A stretch of 64,000 bases of DNA, taken from NCBI RefSeq assembly GCF_002007645.1, contig NZ_CP019791.1, positions 2,968,593-3,032,592 of the forward strand. Direction: 5' to 3'. Positions 50,621 to 61,200 of this stretch are shown here, piece by piece; positions within the stretch are counted from its first letter, which is position 1, and every line of letters begins with the position of its first letter. A model generated the notes under the pieces. That model was not told where the DNA came from and searched no databases. It saw only the letters and a program-made list of their open reading frames with translations. Both the position numbers and the translations under genes were made by a program. This stretch comes from Anaerohalosphaera lusitana. GTDB taxonomy: Bacteria > Planctomycetota > Phycisphaerae > Sedimentisphaerales > Anaerohalosphaeraceae.

Positions 50621-51268
50621 TTATCGCATTACCCATTGTTTGTTTTTGAAGGCCAGGCCTGCTTGTGATCTCAGGGATGGGTCGCCGCCTATGCTGTAGT
50701 TGAGTTCGAGGGTTTTCTGGAGGTGTATTTTGGCGGGTTCGCCCTGCTCGTTTAGTTTTGTGGGGTGCTGTACGACGGCTGTTTCGTTGCTGAATCCGCC
50801 GAAGAAGAGTTTTACGTTCTTTGCGTTGGGGTCGAAGTCCGGCCAGATGACCGCGATGTCTCTTGTGTTGTCTTCGCCGGCGAGGACCTTGTGGTCAACG
50901 ATGTCGTCCATAGCTTCGAGGAAGGGGTATTTGCCCTGGTTCAGTCTTTTGATCTGAGCGAATACGCCTCGTCGGTATTTTCGGCCTGCGGGAATGACCT
51001 GGAAGGTGTCGGTCATGAGCTCAAAACGGGGGTAGAAAGGCACTTCGGAGCCGGTGTTGTTGGTGACGGTGAGGATCGTGTACCAATATCTCTGTTTTCC
51101 GACGTTTGGCAGGTCGACGACGATCTGCTTTGGCTGATCGAACTGGACGTCCAGAGTCCATTCGTCTAAATCCTGTACTACTGCGGGTTTAGGGTAGGCA
51201 TTGCAAAGCCCGACGGGTATACTGACGCAAACTGCTATAAACAATACGCTTAAGAGTGTTTTTCTCAT
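50621..51268 (-). CDS. Secreted protein of unknown function
   Basis: The protein has 215 residues with a signal peptide ending near GLCNAYPK (residue 25). The mature part is strand-rich (DEWTLDVQFDQPKQIVVDL, WYTILTVTNNTG, then PFYPRFELMTDTFQ), suggesting an Ig-like or beta-sandwich fold. I recognise no catalytic motif. It is convergent with the M48 gene and divergent from mgtE. Related exported proteins of this length are probably confined to planctomycetes, but this cannot be verified here. Confidence 0.7.
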   Translation of the reverse strand: MRKTLLSVLFIAVCVSIPVGLCNAYPKPAVVQDLDEWTLDVQFDQPKQIVVDLPNVGKQRYWYTILTVTNNTGSEVPFYPRFELMTDTFQVIPAGRKYRRGVFAQIKRLNQGKYPFLEAMDDIVDHKVLAGEDNTRDIAVIWPDFDPNAKNVKLFFGGFSNETAVVQHPTKLNEQGEPAKIHLQKTLELNYSIGGDPSLRSQAGLAFKNKQWVMR

Positions 51269-51483
51269 TTACACACCTTTAGAAACGGTTTCAATACAAA
51301 AGTACAATCCTTGCTATTATATGCTTTGGGTCATACTACGTAAAGTGTAATCTGTGGGCAAGATATTTTTACTTATCCTTGCCGAGAAGCCCTGATTAGG
51401 GTTTAATATGTGTTGTGTCTACATGCACAGGCTCACAATCCGGTTCGTCAATATCCCTTTAACTTTGAGAGCGGCAGTTTTGT

Positions 51484-52974
51484 ATGGCTGAGAACGAACA
51501 GAAACAATTCGTCGAGCAGGTTCAGGGCATGCTGGAGTATGAACTCCAACAGGACCTTTCCACCCTGCTCGAGGAGCACCGCAGCAGTGAAATCGCCGAA
51601 GTGGTTGAATTATTCGACACTGAGAGGCGGCTGAAACTGCTCGATCTGCTCGATATCGAAACGGCGGCTGACGTGGTCGTCAAGGTCGATGAAGCGACTC
51701 GGCACGAGCTTTTCTGCCTGATGCCCGAGGATCGACTGATCGATATCATAGCTGAGCTGGACGCTGATGATGCTGCGGACGTGCTGGGTGAGCTTCCAGA
51801 GGACCGCAGGGCGCCGGTACTGTCGCATCTTTCGTTTGCAGATGCACGCAGGATCCGGGGGCTGATGCGGTATGCGGAGGACTCGGCGGGTGGTATCATG
51901 GACCCGGTGCTGGTGAGCGTTTATGAGGACGCTACCATCAAGGAGGCCATAAACAAGATCCAGGATTCAGAGATAGATGAGGATTTTTTCACGATCTTTG
52001 TGGTGGATCGGGCGGGAAAATACATCGGTGACGTCAGAATACGCACAATGCTGACTCGCTCGGAGACTATCAGGGTCAAGGACATCGTTGAGACCGACAC
52101 GATACATGTGCATGTAGACGATGATCAGGAAGAAGTACGCAACATCTTCAAAAAGAACGAGCTGATCGTCGTACCGGTGCTGGATAAGAATGATCGGCTG
52201 GTCGGTCGTATTACAGCTGACCGAATCATCGAGGTGGCAGAGGAAGAGGCGGCGGAAGATATTTACGCGATGGCGGGTACGGATGCGGCTGAGCTGCAGA
52301 ATTTTTCTGTGGTTCATGCGGCGGGTGTTCGGATGACGTGGCTGCTGCCGTGCCTGGCGGGGACGACGATAACGGCAATAATAGGTCTTGCTTTTCGGGG
52401 TGTTTTCAGCCAGACGCCGGAGATGCTTTTCATTTTCACGACTGCGTATGTTTTTGTCCCGATGATCGCGGCGATAAGCGGCAATGCGGGGCTGCAGACT
52501 TCGGCGATAGTTGTGGCGGGGCTGGCGACGGGAGACCTGGCTGCGCTGGAGTTGAGGCAGGTTTTCGCCCGTGAAGTTCGTGTTGCTGCGCTGGTTGCGC
52601 TTTCTTGCGGGGTCATCGGGTGTCTAACTGCTACGCTTCTACCGTACATGATGCCGCAACTGTTTCAGAATACCGGGCCGGGCTCGAAGGTCGCTGTTGG
52701 AGCAGATGGTGAGATAGAGCCGGACGCTGGCAGCGATGGCCGGATAGGTACGGATATGAGTGCACATCTTCGGATCGTAGGGGCGTTTTCGGTGGCGATG
52801 TTCGCTGCGATCATGGTTGCGACGACGCTGGGGTTGTTTTTGCCTTTCCTTTTCCGTAAAATAGGGGTGGACCCGGCGATCAGTTCAGGACCTTTAGTGA
52901 CTACAGCAAACGACTCGATCAGCGCGACGATCTATCTGAGCCTGACTCTGCTGCTGGTACGACATCTGGTGTGA
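51484..52974 (+). CDS. mgtE: MgtE-type magnesium transporter
   Basis: The protein has 496 residues. The N-terminal MgtE-N superhelix (about 10-130, with EVVELFDTERRLKLLDLL and LDADDAADVLGELPEDRR) is followed by two CBS domains (about 140-260) and five membrane helices, with TTAYVFVPMIAAISGNAGLQ forming the pore. The final helices end in TTANDSISATIYLSLTLLLV. An unusual polar insert (about 400-430, KVAVGADGEIEPDAGSDGRI) lies between two membrane helices. It imports magnesium and closes when cytoplasmic magnesium binds the N-terminal domains. No M-box-type leader is recognisable upstream. Confidence 0.93.
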   Translation: MAENEQKQFVEQVQGMLEYELQQDLSTLLEEHRSSEIAEVVELFDTERRLKLLDLLDIETAADVVVKVDEATRHELFCLMPEDRLIDIIAELDADDAADVLGELPEDRRAPVLSHLSFADARRIRGLMRYAEDSAGGIMDPVLVSVYEDATIKEAINKIQDSEIDEDFFTIFVVDRAGKYIGDVRIRTMLTRSETIRVKDIVETDTIHVHVDDDQEEVRNIFKKNELIVVPVLDKNDRLVGRITADRIIEVAEEEAAEDIYAMAGTDAAELQNFSVVHAAGVRMTWLLPCLAGTTITAIIGLAFRGVFSQTPEMLFIFTTAYVFVPMIAAISGNAGLQTSAIVVAGLATGDLAALELRQVFAREVRVAALVALSCGVIGCLTATLLPYMMPQLFQNTGPGSKVAVGADGEIEPDAGSDGRIGTDMSAHLRIVGAFSVAMFAAIMVATTLGLFLPFLFRKIGVDPAISSGPLVTTANDSISATIYLSLTLLLVRHLV

Positions 52975-53074
52975 AGACTTGCATTCCTGTAATTGCATAC
53001 TATTTCGTGACTTAGAAAAAGAAAATATATAGGTCGGCTATTTATTCGCGGGCTTTAAGAGACAATAAAGCGTC

Positions 53075-53102
53075 TTGACATACACGGCGGGGAAGCTATA
53101 AT
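53075..53102 (+). promoter_or_regulatory. Strong sigma-70-type promoter of the PilT operon
   Basis: The consensus TTGACA (53075-53080) and TATAAT (53097-53102) are 16 bp apart, about 100 bp upstream of the first gene. It is the best match to consensus in the window. Confidence 0.75.
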
Positions 53103-53207
53103 GACAGTCTTTAGCTGAACATCCCGGCAGTAAGAGACCACCCCGAAAAAGAATAGCCGAAAATTCAGTGTTTTTCGAATTGTTAGCTAGCAAAAAAGGA
53201 ACAGATC

Positions 53208-54344
53208 ATGGCCAAAGGTCAGCCAATAGAGCATAAGGAATTTACGGACAAAAAACCGGACATTGACAGGCTATTCAACTACATGATCAAGGAAGGGGCA
53301 AGTGACCTTCACCTCAAGGTAGGACTCAAGCCTCGCATGAGAGTTCACGGTTCGCTGGAGGATATTCCGGCGGCTGTTTTGAGTGAGAAGAAAATGGAGG
53401 CGCTGGTATTCGAGATACTGACGGAGAACCAGAAGCAGTTTTACCTTGAACACGGTGCTTTCGACTTTGCTCACCAGGTGGGTCCGATGGACCGATTCAG
53501 GGTCAATATCTTCAGGCAGCGGGGATATACGAGTCTGGTTGCAAGGCATATTACCGGCGATATCCCGCCTTTTGAGAAACTCAATCTGCCTCAGGTGGTT
53601 CAGGACCTGGCGGCTAAGTCGCATGACGGCATCGTACTGGTCACGGGGCCAACCGGTAGTGGTAAGAGTACAACTATCGCGTCGATGCTGGATTATATCA
53701 ACAGACATCGCCCATGTCATATTGTAACGATCGAGGACCCGATCGAGTATCTGCACCAGGACCACCAGGCAACGGTGAACCAGCGTGAGATCGGTATTGA
53801 CGTTGCGGACTTTGATCTTGCGTTGAAGTCTCTTATGCGTCAGGACCCGGACGTGGTGCTGGTCGGTGAGATGCGTGACCATGAAACGATCACGGCTGCG
53901 ATGCGTGCGGCTGAAACGGGTCACCTTGTGTTTGGAACATTGCACGCGTCCAATGCAGCACAGACGGTTCAGCGTATCCTTGACCTTTTCCCGCAGGAAG
54001 AGCGTGAGCTGGCAAGGTCGACGTTCGGAAATACCATGCGTGCGATCATCAGCCAGCAGCTTCTCAAGGGCATCAAGCCTGATGCGAAACGAGTTCCTGC
54101 CGTTGAGATACTGATATCGAACCCGACGATGAAGAAGCTCATCGCTGAAGGCAGAGAAAATGACATTCCTTCGGCGATCAGAGGCGGCCGGGGTGAGGGT
54201 ATGCAGGACTTTACGGACAGCCTGGAGAAGTTGGTTGCCGGCGAATGGGTTGAGCTTGAGGAAGCATTGAGATGCGCACCAAACGTCGAAGAGCTCAAGA
54301 TGGCGCTTAAGGGCGTGAGAGCGTCTTCGGGCGGCATCATGTAA
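53208..54344 (+). CDS. PilT-like twitching motility / secretion ATPase
   Basis: The protein has 378 residues. It has all PilT/GspE ATPase signatures: Walker A VTGPTGSGKSTT (about 146-156), the Asp box IVTIEDPIEYLH, Walker B RQDPDVVLVGEMRDHET and the His box GHLVFGTLHASNAAQTV. The N-terminal part starts with FNYMIKEGASDLHLKVG, as in PilT. It should power pilus retraction, or act as an assembly ATPase with the prepilin-like protein at 16 kb. It is first in an operon with a membrane-bound PilB-like protein (47 bp) and a CvpA-like protein. Confidence 0.92.
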   Translation: MAKGQPIEHKEFTDKKPDIDRLFNYMIKEGASDLHLKVGLKPRMRVHGSLEDIPAAVLSEKKMEALVFEILTENQKQFYLEHGAFDFAHQVGPMDRFRVNIFRQRGYTSLVARHITGDIPPFEKLNLPQVVQDLAAKSHDGIVLVTGPTGSGKSTTIASMLDYINRHRPCHIVTIEDPIEYLHQDHQATVNQREIGIDVADFDLALKSLMRQDPDVVLVGEMRDHETITAAMRAAETGHLVFGTLHASNAAQTVQRILDLFPQEERELARSTFGNTMRAIISQQLLKGIKPDAKRVPAVEILISNPTMKKLIAEGRENDIPSAIRGGRGEGMQDFTDSLEKLVAGEWVELEEALRCAPNVEELKMALKGVRASSGGIM

Positions 54345-54391
54345 AAAGACACGTGTCAATTTTTAGGGCATAGTAAGTTTCGGAGCAATCT

Positions 54392-56044
54392 ATGGATATT
54401 CTTTCTGCAGCACCTGTCGGTTACGGCGGCTATATCTCAATCTGGAAGCTGCTGGTATTTCTAGCCATGTTTTTCGCGTGGATGCCCCTGATAAACTGGG
54501 TACATACCGATTCACAGGCCGTGCGGACGAACACTTCCATGTGGACGTCTTCAATTACTTTCGTCGGTCTTGCAACACTGCTTTTGTGGCTGGTTGTGCC
54601 ATTGTTTATTATCGGTTTTTTGCTTTTTCTTTTAGCGACTGGCGGGACCACTCTGGTTTACATCATGCACCGCAACTCGCTGGTGGCTGATTTTGAGAAG
54701 GTTTTATCGCCCCACCATTTGAAGGGGTTGTTCGTTGATGAGAAGAAGAAGCTTCTCAAGGCGAGCCGAGGAATGGAGCTGATAACTTCGAACGACAATA
54801 CGGTTCCACTTCCGAAGCCAAAGTCGCCTGAGTCTTTCGGCCATGCTACGATATGCGAGGTGTTCGAAGACATAATCTGGCGAAGAGCTACGGAGGTAGC
54901 GTTTCAGCCGGGGCCTGAGGAATACAAACTGATCTATGTCATTGACGGTCAGCCTACGAAACAGCCTGAGCGTGACAAGGAAGAATGTGATTACATGATC
55001 CCATATCTCAAGGAGATATGCAATCTGGATGTCGAGGAGAAGAGGAAGCCTCAGACGGGCACGTTCAGCATAAAGAAGGACGGGGAAGAATATGAGTTCC
55101 AGGTGACGACCGCGGGCTCGACAGCGGGTGAACAGCTTCGCATAAAAAAGATCGAGCAGCATAACCTGATGAAGCTGGAAGAGCTGGGGCTGACAGAAGA
55201 ACAGCTAGAGGAAGTAAAGACTATTCGGGATATCGATCACGGGCTGGTTATCACTTCGGGCCCTAAAAAGAGCGGTGTTACGACGACGTTCTACGCTTTG
55301 ATGAAGAATCACGATCCGTTCCTCAACGACATCAATACGCTTGAAAAAGAGGTTGCGGTCGATCTGGACAATATCACACAGCACGAATACACGGAAGAGG
55401 ATCGCAAGACGAAGAAATATTCGGAAAAGTTCCGCTCGATATACCGCATGGGTGCAAAGATCATCGGTATCGAGGACTGCGATGCGGAGTCGGCCAAGAT
55501 CGTCATCGAAGCGGCTAAATCTGGGCGGATAATACATGCGACCGTTGAAGCTACGAGTACTGTGAACGCACTTGGACAGTTTCTGAAGATCGCTGATGAC
55601 AAGAATGTTCTGCTTGATAACCTGGTAGCGATCATAAATCAGAGGCTTGTCAGGAAGCTGTGCATGGAATGCCGACAGGCGTATCAGCCGAACAAGGCGC
55701 TGCTTAAGAAATTCAATATGTCGAGCGATGATGCGAAGCTGCTTTACAGGCCAGGCGAGGTTGAATATGACAAGCACGGTAAGCCTATCGTGTGTGAGCA
55801 CTGTCAGGGTTCTGGTTTTTACGGGAGAACGGGCATTTATGAGACGATCCTGCTGACTGATGAGATCACGGAACAGTGCAAGAAGGCAGAGTCGCTGCAG
55901 CAGATGTCGGCTATCTTCCGCAAGAGCGGCATGCTCTATCTTCAGGAGCAGTCGATAAAGAAAGTGACCGACGGAATTACGAGCATCAACGAGGTTATAC
56001 GGGAATTTTCTTCAGCGTCCAACAAGAAAGCCAAAAAGGCTTAG
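54392..56044 (+). CDS. Membrane-anchored GspE/PilB-like protein with degenerate ATPase motifs
   Basis: The protein has 550 residues. The first 95 residues carry about three membrane helices (WKLLVFLAMFFAWMPLINWV and two more), unlike PilB/GspE, which are soluble. The region at about 160-260 resembles the GspE N2 domain, and 270-540 the ATPase core. The Walker A is altered: SGPKKSGVTTT has Val where the catalytic Lys should be. The Walker B-like segment KIIGIEDCDAESAK and the late C4 zinc motif (CMECRQAY ... CEHCQGSGFYGRTGIYE) are retained. It probably cannot hydrolyse ATP normally and may be a membrane platform for the PilT-like ATPase. Confidence 0.85.
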   Translation: MDILSAAPVGYGGYISIWKLLVFLAMFFAWMPLINWVHTDSQAVRTNTSMWTSSITFVGLATLLLWLVVPLFIIGFLLFLLATGGTTLVYIMHRNSLVADFEKVLSPHHLKGLFVDEKKKLLKASRGMELITSNDNTVPLPKPKSPESFGHATICEVFEDIIWRRATEVAFQPGPEEYKLIYVIDGQPTKQPERDKEECDYMIPYLKEICNLDVEEKRKPQTGTFSIKKDGEEYEFQVTTAGSTAGEQLRIKKIEQHNLMKLEELGLTEEQLEEVKTIRDIDHGLVITSGPKKSGVTTTFYALMKNHDPFLNDINTLEKEVAVDLDNITQHEYTEEDRKTKKYSEKFRSIYRMGAKIIGIEDCDAESAKIVIEAAKSGRIIHATVEATSTVNALGQFLKIADDKNVLLDNLVAIINQRLVRKLCMECRQAYQPNKALLKKFNMSSDDAKLLYRPGEVEYDKHGKPIVCEHCQGSGFYGRTGIYETILLTDEITEQCKKAESLQQMSAIFRKSGMLYLQEQSIKKVTDGITSINEVIREFSSASNKKAKKA

Positions 56045-56065
56045 TAAAACAGGGAGTAGACAGAT

Positions 56066-57142
56066 ATGTTCGCATATATAGCAATACCACTGATAACCAT
56101 ACTTTGTGTCGCACAGTTTTATCTGAAGAATTCGCTGTTGAAATCGGTGGCAACGCTGCTTTCTGCGTTGATAGCATTGATCACAGCGTTTGGGTTTTAT
56201 GAGCCGCTTGCCGAGACACTGATATCGCGGGGTTACGGGGTTGAATGGGCGCAGCCCGGCTGTTTTATCCTTTTGTTCGCGATCACTTTTGCAGTGGCTC
56301 GTATTCTTTCGGACTTTATGATCGGTGCGAATATAGAGTTCGGCAGGGTTCCGAGAGTGGTGTCGGCGATAGTGTGCGGAGCGTTGGTGGGGATCATAGT
56401 TTCAGGTACTTTGATCGTCGCTCTTGCAATGACACCATTGCATCCGAAGATACCTTATGACCGGTTCGGCGAATCACTGAATGTTTCTCAGCCTAAAAGT
56501 ACTTTGCTGAATGCCGATGTGGTGGTAACAAAACTTTTTAATGTGACGTCAGGCGGGTCGTTCAGCGCTAAGCGTAGTTTTGGCGTTTATCACGCGGACT
56601 TTGTCGATCAGCTTCACTTGAGCAGGCGAAAGACAGGCGAAGATGTGATGACGATCGCAGCAAGGGATGCGATAACGATCGAGAAGGACGGGGTCAAGCG
56701 GATCGACTCTGGCACGGGCCCGGCGAGAACGCATATACGAGTTGGAATCAAGGGCAGCAGCGTGAAGGACGGCGGCGCGAGACAGGAAAATCAATATGTC
56801 GCATTCACTCCGGCACAGATGAGACTTGTATGCGTTTCCAAGACCGATCCTTCTGATGCGAGCATTCTATATCCGAAGGCATATAAGCCGGCGAAGCAGA
56901 ATTGGCCAGCGTCGAGGGATGAGAAGATCGATCTCGACGAAGTGATCAAATTCGCTCCCAACGATTTCAAGAGTCAGCAGAAGATCGCGTGGATCGATCT
57001 GGCGTATCAGGTTCCATCGAACTGCAGGCCGCTTGCGGTAGAATTCAAAAAGAACACAATTGAGAAGGTTCCCTCTGCAAGTGAGGGCGATGATGAGCCG
57101 ATGCCGGCGGACACATCAGGAGAAGATGCGGCCGAGGAATGA
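56066..57142 (+). CDS. CvpA-like membrane protein with extracytoplasmic domain
   Basis: The protein has 358 residues. The first 120 residues have four membrane helices in the CvpA pattern (IAIPLITILCVAQFYLK, LLSALIALITAFGFYEPLAE, CFILLFAITFAVARILSDFM, IVCGALVGIIVSGTLIVALA). The remaining 230 residues are soluble, with an acidic end (EGDDEPMPADTSGEDAAEE). CvpA is linked with colicin V production and biofilm or envelope stress phenotypes. It is the last gene of the PilT operon, 21 bp after the PilB-like gene. The partner role is inferred from context only. Confidence 0.75.
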   Translation: MFAYIAIPLITILCVAQFYLKNSLLKSVATLLSALIALITAFGFYEPLAETLISRGYGVEWAQPGCFILLFAITFAVARILSDFMIGANIEFGRVPRVVSAIVCGALVGIIVSGTLIVALAMTPLHPKIPYDRFGESLNVSQPKSTLLNADVVVTKLFNVTSGGSFSAKRSFGVYHADFVDQLHLSRRKTGEDVMTIAARDAITIEKDGVKRIDSGTGPARTHIRVGIKGSSVKDGGARQENQYVAFTPAQMRLVCVSKTDPSDASILYPKAYKPAKQNWPASRDEKIDLDEVIKFAPNDFKSQQKIAWIDLAYQVPSNCRPLAVEFKKNTIEKVPSASEGDDEPMPADTSGEDAAEE

Positions 57143-57175
57143 CATGAATAGTCACTTGATCTAACAGTTAATCAT

Positions 57176-57203
57176 AAAGGGCAGTCGATGGGCCGCCCTT
57201 TTT
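57176..57203 (+). terminator. Rho-independent terminator of the PilT operon
   Basis: AAAGGGC (57176-57182) and GCCCTTT (57195-57201) are a perfect stem with T residues following, 33 bp after the CvpA-like stop codon. The next 190 bp up to 57393 hold a possible promoter (TTGCAT at 57322, TAGATT 16 bp further) and nothing else recognisable. Confidence 0.8.
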
Positions 57204-57393
57204 CTATGCGCTATGGTGGAGTTGAGCAGGTTGCGGCAGTTATTATCCGGCTGTGCAGTGCAGTGCAATTCATGAGATGACGACAAATTGCAGCTTTGTT
57301 CAGATAGCCGAAAAAAAGTCGCTTGCATATCATCCATTGTGTGGTAGATTTATTTTGTTAACCAACAATACGGGGTTTATTGAGGGCATTAAA

Positions 57394-58170
57394 ATGAGTT
57401 TCAAATCGTATGTGATATTGATGGGAGTGGTTTTGTTTGCAGGATCCGGAGCAGGTGAGACAATCCGTACTGTTGAGAGGGAGGACAGGGTTTTCCAGGC
57501 GGGACCCGGCGTGCTTATCTCTGATAAGGCTCAGGAGGGAGTTGATACGGATGTGTGGCCGATCCCGGCTGTTTATTACAGGGAGGGACGCTTTTCGATA
57601 TTCGGGCCGAGGGCGAGGTATGTGCTGCATTACGAAGAGGACGATCTGCTGGTTGGGGCGACCGCTCAGATGAGGAACGAAGGGTACGAGGACGATGACA
57701 GCCGGGTGCTGCGGGGCATGGGGGAGAGACGCGCGACGCTGGAGGCGGGGCTTACGGTGCGGAAGTATTTCGGTTGGGGGCGGGTGACCGCTGAATGGAC
57801 GTCGGATGTACTAAACGAACATAAGGGGCATGAGATCGAGTTGCTGGCGAATCGGTGGTTTAACAACGCTTTTGATGTCGAAGGGCTTCGAATGCTGCCG
57901 ACGGTTGGAGTGAACTGGCGGAGCAAGCAGCTCAATGATCATTATTACGGTGTCGAAGCAGACGAGGCGAGAGGGTTTCGGCCTGCGTATGAGGTCGGCA
58001 GCACGGTGGGTCTGCTGACATCGCTGCGTGTGGATTATCCGCTGAACGATCAGTGGAACCTTTTCAGCTCTGTATCGGCGGAGTGGTTTGACGGGGAGAT
58101 CACGGACAGCCCTATCGTGGGACAGCATTATAAGCTTACCGCGGTGCTGGGAGCGATGTATAAGTTTTAG
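57394..58170 (+). CDS. MipA/OmpV-family outer-membrane protein
   Basis: The protein has 258 residues from the ATG at 57394, behind TTGAGGGCAT; the open frame extends 47 codons upstream without support. The signal peptide ends near SGAGETI. The mature barrel has VWPIPAVYYREGRFSIFGPR, as in MipA/OmpV proteins, and ends LTAVLGAMYKF with the terminal Phe of outer-membrane barrels. MipA-type proteins scaffold murein synthesis or hydrolysis enzymes; whether this one does is unknown. Confidence 0.85.
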   Translation: MSFKSYVILMGVVLFAGSGAGETIRTVEREDRVFQAGPGVLISDKAQEGVDTDVWPIPAVYYREGRFSIFGPRARYVLHYEEDDLLVGATAQMRNEGYEDDDSRVLRGMGERRATLEAGLTVRKYFGWGRVTAEWTSDVLNEHKGHEIELLANRWFNNAFDVEGLRMLPTVGVNWRSKQLNDHYYGVEADEARGFRPAYEVGSTVGLLTSLRVDYPLNDQWNLFSSVSAEWFDGEITDSPIVGQHYKLTAVLGAMYKF

Positions 58171-58193
58171 ATGATGGATGTCAACGCAATTTA

Positions 58194-58231
58194 AAGGGCG
58201 GATGCTTTGGGTGCACCCGCCCTTCTTTTTG
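58194..58231. terminator. Terminator shared by two convergent genes
   Basis: AAGGGCGG (58194-58201) pairs with CCGCCCTT (58217-58224), followed by CTTTTT on the plus strand. It lies between the outer-membrane gene ending at 58170 and the glycosidase gene ending at 58250 on the other strand. Confidence 0.8.
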
Positions 58232-58249
58232 GTCAGCGACTTATATCGC

Positions 58250-61200
58250 TTAATCGTCCAGAGTGATCTGGAAGACCGGTGCTATGGGATCGAGCTGTTT
58301 TTCGGGCAATTCGATGGTGAGCTTGCCGTTTGAGTAATCCCATGCTGGCCAGTTTGCGTCAGGGCTGCTGAGCAGGACGACGGATTCGGGCTTTTTGTAC
58401 ATGCCTTCTATCGTCACCTTGTCAACATCGGCGTCAAAGATCATTGCGAAAAGTTTGTCGTCTTTGGCCGAGAGCTGGATGCCCTTGCTGAAAGTCAGGT
58501 GGTCGTCCGGTTTTGAACAGCCGTAAATGGCCTGGCCGTTGCGGTCCATCCATTCGCCGACAGTTTTGAGGCGTGTTGCCTCTTCTTCACGGATGGAGCC
58601 GTCGGGCTTGGGGCCGATGTTGAGCAGGAAATTGCCGCTGTGCGATGCGCACTTTGCGAGCATCTCGACGATGGTCTTCGAGCTTTTCCAGTCGCCGGGA
58701 GCTTTGTGGTAGCCCCAGGTTTTCTTGGGGATGGTCATGCAGCTTTCCCAGTCGACCGATGCGAGCTTTTCGGTGTTCGGGAGGCGGCGTTCGTATTGTG
58801 CGTCGTAGTCTGCGAGGCTGTCGTAAGCACGCACGCGGTCGTTGATGATGACGTCGGGGTTGAGCTCGCGGCAGTGAGCCTCGATCTCTATGCCGTACTC
58901 TGGATTCTGCTTGTAGGCGGGATCCCAGCGACCGTCGAACCAGAGGATCTTTATTTCGCCGAATTCGGTCATGAGTTCGGTTAGCTGGTCCTTCATGTAG
59001 TCGAGGTAGCGGCGATACTGCTTGCGGTCCGCGTCGCTTTTGATGGCGTACTTGTAGTCGGGGTGGTTCCAGTCTATGATGCTGTAGTAGAAGCCCATGT
59101 CGATGCCTTCTGCGCGGACGGCGTCGGCGAGTTCCTTGAGGACGCCTTTGCCGTACGGGGTGCTTGCCATGTCGAATTCGGTGTACTTGCTGTCCCACAA
59201 GCAAAAGCCGTCGTGGTGTTTGGTTGTTATGACGACGTATTTTACGCCTGCCTGCTTGAAGAGTTTTGCCCAGCGTTTGGCATCAAACTTTTCGGGGTTG
59301 AATTCGTTGGCGAGTTTTGCGTATTCGTCGCCGGGGATGCGGGCGGATACCTGTATCCATTCGGCAGCGTAATCATAGGTTTTGCCGTCATATTCGCCGC
59401 CCAGCAGGGAGTAGATGCCCCAGTGGATAAACTGGCCGAAACGGTTGTCGCGCCATTTTTCGGCGGCGGAGTCGGTGCGGCGCACCCATGTTTCGTACTT
59501 GTCCTTTTCGACTTTTTGGGTGTCGCCTGCACTTTTATCTAGCTCGGCGTCACCGACCGGCGCAAGACCGTCCAGCTTAACCTCGTACATAGCGGTGAAG
59601 GCGGTTTTGTTGTTGCCGTGCCCCTTGATGCGGACGTACTTCGCCTTGACGGGGTCGAATTTGTACGTTTCGAAACCTTTTTCGCTGCGGCTCTTTGTGG
59701 AGAGAGCCTGCTTCCAGGTTTGGCCGTCTAAAGAAGTCTCGATCTCGAAGGGATAGACGCGTTCGCTGCTATTGTACCAGAGGATGGATATCTCGTCGAC
59801 TTCTTTGGGCTCTTTGAGTTCGAAGCGGATCCAGGGGTTCCGTTCGTTTGTGCTCCAGTAGGTATTGGTCTTTCCATCGGCAGCGTTGCGGGCGATGTTG
59901 CCCTTGCTGGTTTCTGAGCTGCTTGCGATCACACCTTTGCCGAGGTCGGCTTTGGAGGGATCGACGTTCCATGTGCAGGTATCTGTGAAGGTTTTGCCGT
60001 CGCGAGTTGCGGTGACTTTTACGGTGTTCTTGCCGGACTCAAGTACGACGTCCTGCCAAGTGAAGACACAGTGGTCCGGGTTGACGGAGTCGAAGTCCTT
60101 GCCGTTGAGAGTCAGAGTGACGTCTTTGAGGTTGGAATAGACCACGATGTCCGCTGCGGGATTGGTGCGTTCTTTGAGGCGTTTGTCGCGGATGTAGAGG
60201 ACTGGGTCGTCGGACCAGTTTGCCTTGTACATGTAGAAGGCGGCCTTTTTGGTTTTGCGGTCGTAGGTGACGAGGCCCTTGTGATTGAGGCCCTTGACGC
60301 CGCCTCGGTTCCAGCCGGGCACGCAGAAGTCGAACATGTTCCAAACGTAGCTGCTCCATACGATGGGGTGTTCTTCGATCTGAGCCCACTGGACCTCGTG
60401 GATCATGGCCTGGTACTGCTCGGAGAAGAACTGGCCAGAGATGGGGTTCGCTTTTGTCAGGTTTTCGGCCTGATGGTCGGGGTTTCCGCCTGCACCGTAC
60501 TCGCTGACTGAGACGAGCGTGTCCGGTCGTACCTTGCGTGTGCCCTCGATCCAAGGGCCGAGGCCGTCAGGTGCACCATAGTACCAGCCGAAGTAGCGGT
60601 TGTTGCCCTGCAGATCGGCGTGGCAGTCCATGGGGCGTTTGAGGCTGCCGTAACCGCTGACGGAAACTGTGAAGCGGTCGGGGTCCTCGGTTTTGGCGAT
60701 GTCGTGCATTTCCTTGGTGACCTGCACCGGGTAGGACATGGTGCTGGATCCGTAGACTTCGTTGTGCAGGCCCCAGACGAAGATGGAGGGGTGGTTGTAG
60801 TTCTGCCGCACGAGTTCGCGGATCTGCTGCTTTGCGTTTTCGCCTTCCTGTCCCTTCCAGGTGTTTACGAAGGGAACCTCCGCCCAGATGATGAAGCCGA
60901 GCTTATCGCAGTAGTCGTAGACGAATTCGGCCTGCTGATAGTGGGCCAGGCGGATGGAGGTCGCACCTATGTCGTAGATCATGTCGAAGTCGGTTTTGTG
61001 CTGTTCATTGGTAAGGGCGCTGCCGTGGTCCTTCCATTCCTGATGACGGCAGACGCCATAAAGGCGGTAAGGCTCGCCGTTGAGGATGAAGCCCTTTTGC
61101 TTGTCCATGCTGTAGTATCGCAGGCCGAGTGGTTCGGTTACTTCGTCGAGGACGTTTCCTTCGCTGGTGAGCTGGACGGTGAGGCTGTAGAGATATGGGT

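Noticed and set aside
51270-51483. An M-box magnesium riboswitch ahead of mgtE
   Set aside because: No recognisable core elements or terminator hairpin in this leader.
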